From an uncultured Clostridia bacterium (GTDB taxonomy: Bacteria; Bacillota; Clostridia; Christensenellales; UBA1242), in assembly GCA_944383915.1 (NCBI GenBank), contig CALWRJ010000019.1, forward strand, positions 1 to 34,048: a DNA stretch of 34,048 nt. The letters are read 5' to 3'. Positions 32,743-34,048 of this stretch are shown in pieces; position 1 is the first letter of the stretch, and each line of letters opens with the position of its first letter. The position numbers and the translations under genes are program-made. The notes beneath the pieces are model-generated. The model did no database searches. It saw only the letters and a list, made by a program, of their open reading frames with translations, and was not told where the DNA came from.

Positions 32743-32864
32743 TTGGATTATCCTCCTTAATTCGTTTTTAGTCCTCCCACTCGCTTTAAAACTCCCTAGC
32801 TCAACCTAACTAAAAGTTAGGCAACGGTGCCAGAAATTGCGAATGGTGTGAATTTCAATAAAAT
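32743..32864 (-). promoter_or_regulatory. Long rpsB leader with hairpin
   Basis: About 120 nt separate the -10 box from the rpsB start. The leader holds CCTAAC / GTTAGG (32821-32816 / 32810-32805) with a 5-nt loop. Upstream of that is a G/C-richer stretch (GGCACCGTTGCC) that can also fold. Autoregulatory S2-binding leaders are known in bacteria, so this is a candidate, but I cannot match a defined consensus. Confidence 0.5.
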
Positions 32865-32865
32865 T

Positions 32866-32894
32866 ATTTTAGCATAACAAATATAAAAAAGCAA
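32866..32894 (-). promoter_or_regulatory. Sigma-A promoter of rpsB-tsf
   Basis: Read on minus: TTGCTT (32894-32889), 17-nt spacer ending in TATGC (extended -10), TAAAAT (32871-32866). Confidence 0.75.
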
Positions 32895-32925
32895 GAGATT
32901 TTATAAAAAAAGTGTCAAAGATTAA

Positions 32926-33195
32926 GGCTTTGCGCTTCGCCTTGTGCGCATAGCGCAATTAGCAATGAGCAATTAGCAGTTAAGACTAGAAATTAATTAG
33001 TAATTAGGAATGAGTAATTAGGAATTATGGAGTTATTATCTAAAAATAATCAATATATACCCAGCCGTAATTCAAAATTCACAATTCAAAATTTGAGCGA
33101 AGCCGAAAGGCGAAGCGTATAGGCTTGCGCGCATGCGCACATTAACTGCTAATTGCTAATTTGAGCGTAGCGAGTAAGATTGCTAATTACTAATT
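32926..33195. repeat. Mosaic of short inverted and direct repeats, non-coding
   Basis: No ORF. Three inverted pairs are exact: CGCTTCGCCT (32933-32942) with AGGCGAAGCG (33108-33117); GTGCGCA (32944-32950) with TGCGCAC (33134-33140); and AGCAATTAGCAGTTAA (32968-32983) with TTAACTGCTAATTGCT (33142-33157). Between them are degenerate tandem words of the AGTAATTAGGAATTA type and of the AATTCAAAATTCACAATTC type, plus GAGCGAAGCCGA and GAGCGTAGCGAG. The arms are not in nested order, so it is not one simple palindrome. No transposase is present. It sits between the promoter of rpsB and the terminator of the next gene. Confidence 0.7.
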
Positions 33196-33197
33196 TA

Positions 33198-33233
33198 TTA
33201 AAAAATTCACCCCTTTTGAAGTGAATTTTTTAA
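33198..33233 (-). terminator. Terminator of the InlB-repeat gene
   Basis: TTAAAAAATTCAC / GTGAATTTTTTAA, 13 bp with a 10-nt loop, followed by TAATAAATT on minus. Just before it on minus, TTAAAAAATTCACTT occurs a second time as a direct repeat (about 33237-33251). Confidence 0.75.
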
Positions 33234-33248
33234 TGCAAAGTGAATTTT

Positions 33249-34048
33249 TTAATTAAAATCGTGATTTCCGCTATCAGTTTGGTCGTTGGCGGTTGAGTTG
33301 GTAGGTACAAAGTGGGCAATTATGAGTTTGCTTTCGGCGGTGGAAATGTCTAGGTCGATTGATTTATCCGTGCTAAATGGTGTTTCTACATCGGCATAAT
33401 ACCAGCCAGCAAAGCTGTATCCTGTGTAGCAAAATGCACTTAAATGAATATAACTATCGCCCTCCGTGTAGCCGTTAATTCTTGCTTCTCCACCACCTAT
33501 TGATGCAAATGAAAAATTTTCCGAAATATTGCTAGCAAAAATTGCTGTAACTGTGGTATCTGCGGTGATATTGCTTAAAGTTAAAGGGTTTTCAGTGCGC
33601 GTTGTTATTGTGCCATTGTTAATTTCCCAGCCTAAAAACGCACTATTTACATTCGGTAAAGCCATAATATTTGATACCGCACCACCACTTTGTACTTGAA
33701 TTGTTGTAGAATTGCCTAACACATTATTTGCAAAAATTTGCCCAAGAGTGCTGTCGTTTGTTTGAATTGTAACAATAAGTGCAACTTCAAATAATGCAGT
33801 ACAATTTAAATCTTGCGAAACACTAAAAGTCCAAGGATTTGTAGTGTTCTCCGCTTGTTCATCTCCATTAGTGTCCCAACCAACAAAACGATAACCACTA
33901 TTAGCGGTGGCTTGTAAGGTACAACTTGCGCCATTTGTATACCATCCACCACCTGTAACTGAACCATAAGTTGAGTCGCAACTAACTATTATATTATAAG
34001 AATTCATTACTCTAAAATTAGTAGTTGTAAATCTAGAACTTAAGTTAT
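33249..34048 (-). CDS. Surface/secreted protein with InlB-type repeats, 5' part outside window
   Basis: The frame remains open from the first ATG (34007) to the window edge with no stop, and no ribosome binding site precedes that ATG. The visible 252+ residues are therefore the C-terminal part of a longer protein. Three divergent InlB B-repeat / bacterial repeat units are seen. The first has GSVTGGGWYTNGASCTLQA and GYRFVGWDTNG and ends in CTALFE. The second has AFLGWEINNG and ends in VTAIFAS. The third has GYSFAGWYYADVE and ends in LIIAHFVP. The G-[YF]-x-F-x-GW signature recurs in each. The final ~17 residues are Asn/Asp/Ser-rich with no LPXTG motif or C-terminal TM. Role unknown, probably adhesive or structural at the cell surface. 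Confidence 0.8.
   Translation of the reverse strand, partial: NLSSRFTTTNFRVMNSYNIIVSCDSTYGSVTGGGWYTNGASCTLQATANSGYRFVGWDTNGDEQAENTTNPWTFSVSQDLNCTALFEVALIVTIQTNDSTLGQIFANNVLGNSTTIQVQSGGAVSNIMALPNVNSAFLGWEINNGTITTRTENPLTLSNITADTTVTAIFASNISENFSFASIGGGEARINGYTEGDSYIHLSAFCYTGYSFAGWYYADVETPFSTDKSIDLDISTAESKLIIAHFVPTNSTANDQTDSGNHDFN

Noticed and set aside
32926-33250. CRISPR array
   Set aside because: The repeats are short, degenerate and inverted, with no regular repeat-spacer spacing and no cas gene.

Overview
AT-rich chromosomal segment of a Gram-positive (Bacillota/Firmicutes-type) bacterium, probably an uncultured Clostridia-like lineage. The evidence is gene order and regulatory grammar. There are two classical Firmicutes housekeeping clusters, strong AGGAGG-type ribosome binding sites, many sigma-A promoters (TTGCCA/TTGATT/TTGACA, 16-17 nt, TATAAT/TAAAAT) and a PolC-derived gene. 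I cannot name a genus from sequence alone. Almost everything is on the minus strand; only an 85-aa membrane protein gene, dnaB and rpsU are on plus.

Layout from left to right. 1-543 is non-coding AT-rich DNA with an 11-C tract and the lysS terminator. A class I lysyl-tRNA synthetase (minus) is divergent from a small membrane protein + dnaB unit (plus). Converging on dnaB is iscS-iscU plus a 44-aa YtxH-like gene, then trxA. Next is a long minus-strand operon read comM-dprA-(21-aa peptide)-topA-trmFO-hslV-hslU-hisS. Divergent from it is rpsU. Then come ruvX-DUF1292 and efp.

From 18.4 to 32.7 kb lies the ribosome/envelope supercluster, read right to left: rpsB-tsf, frr-uppS-cdsA-rseP-'polC', nusA-ylxR-ylxQ-infB-rbfA-nrnA-truB and an endonuclease IV-like gene. 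Relative to the Bacillus-type order, pyrH, dxr, proS and rimP are absent from their usual places. The right end has a mosaic of short inverted and direct repeats and the 3' part of a surface protein with InlB-type repeats that runs off the window.

The most striking item is the gene in the polC position (25715..27265). It keeps the PolC N-terminal domain, OB fold and an intact DEDDh exonuclease, but has neither half of the PHP domain and no polymerase. It also carries a QMDLF sequence that looks like a sliding-clamp binding motif between the OB fold and the exonuclease. It may be a stand-alone clamp-tethered proofreading or repair exonuclease derived from PolC. Other departures from family norms are an IscU scaffold lacking one of three cluster-ligand cysteines, an EF-P with His30/Arg32 at the tip loop, a DnaB ending in an SSB-like acidic tip, a CdsA with Asn at the last signature Asp, and an S2 protein with a ~115-residue Lys/Glu/Ala tail.
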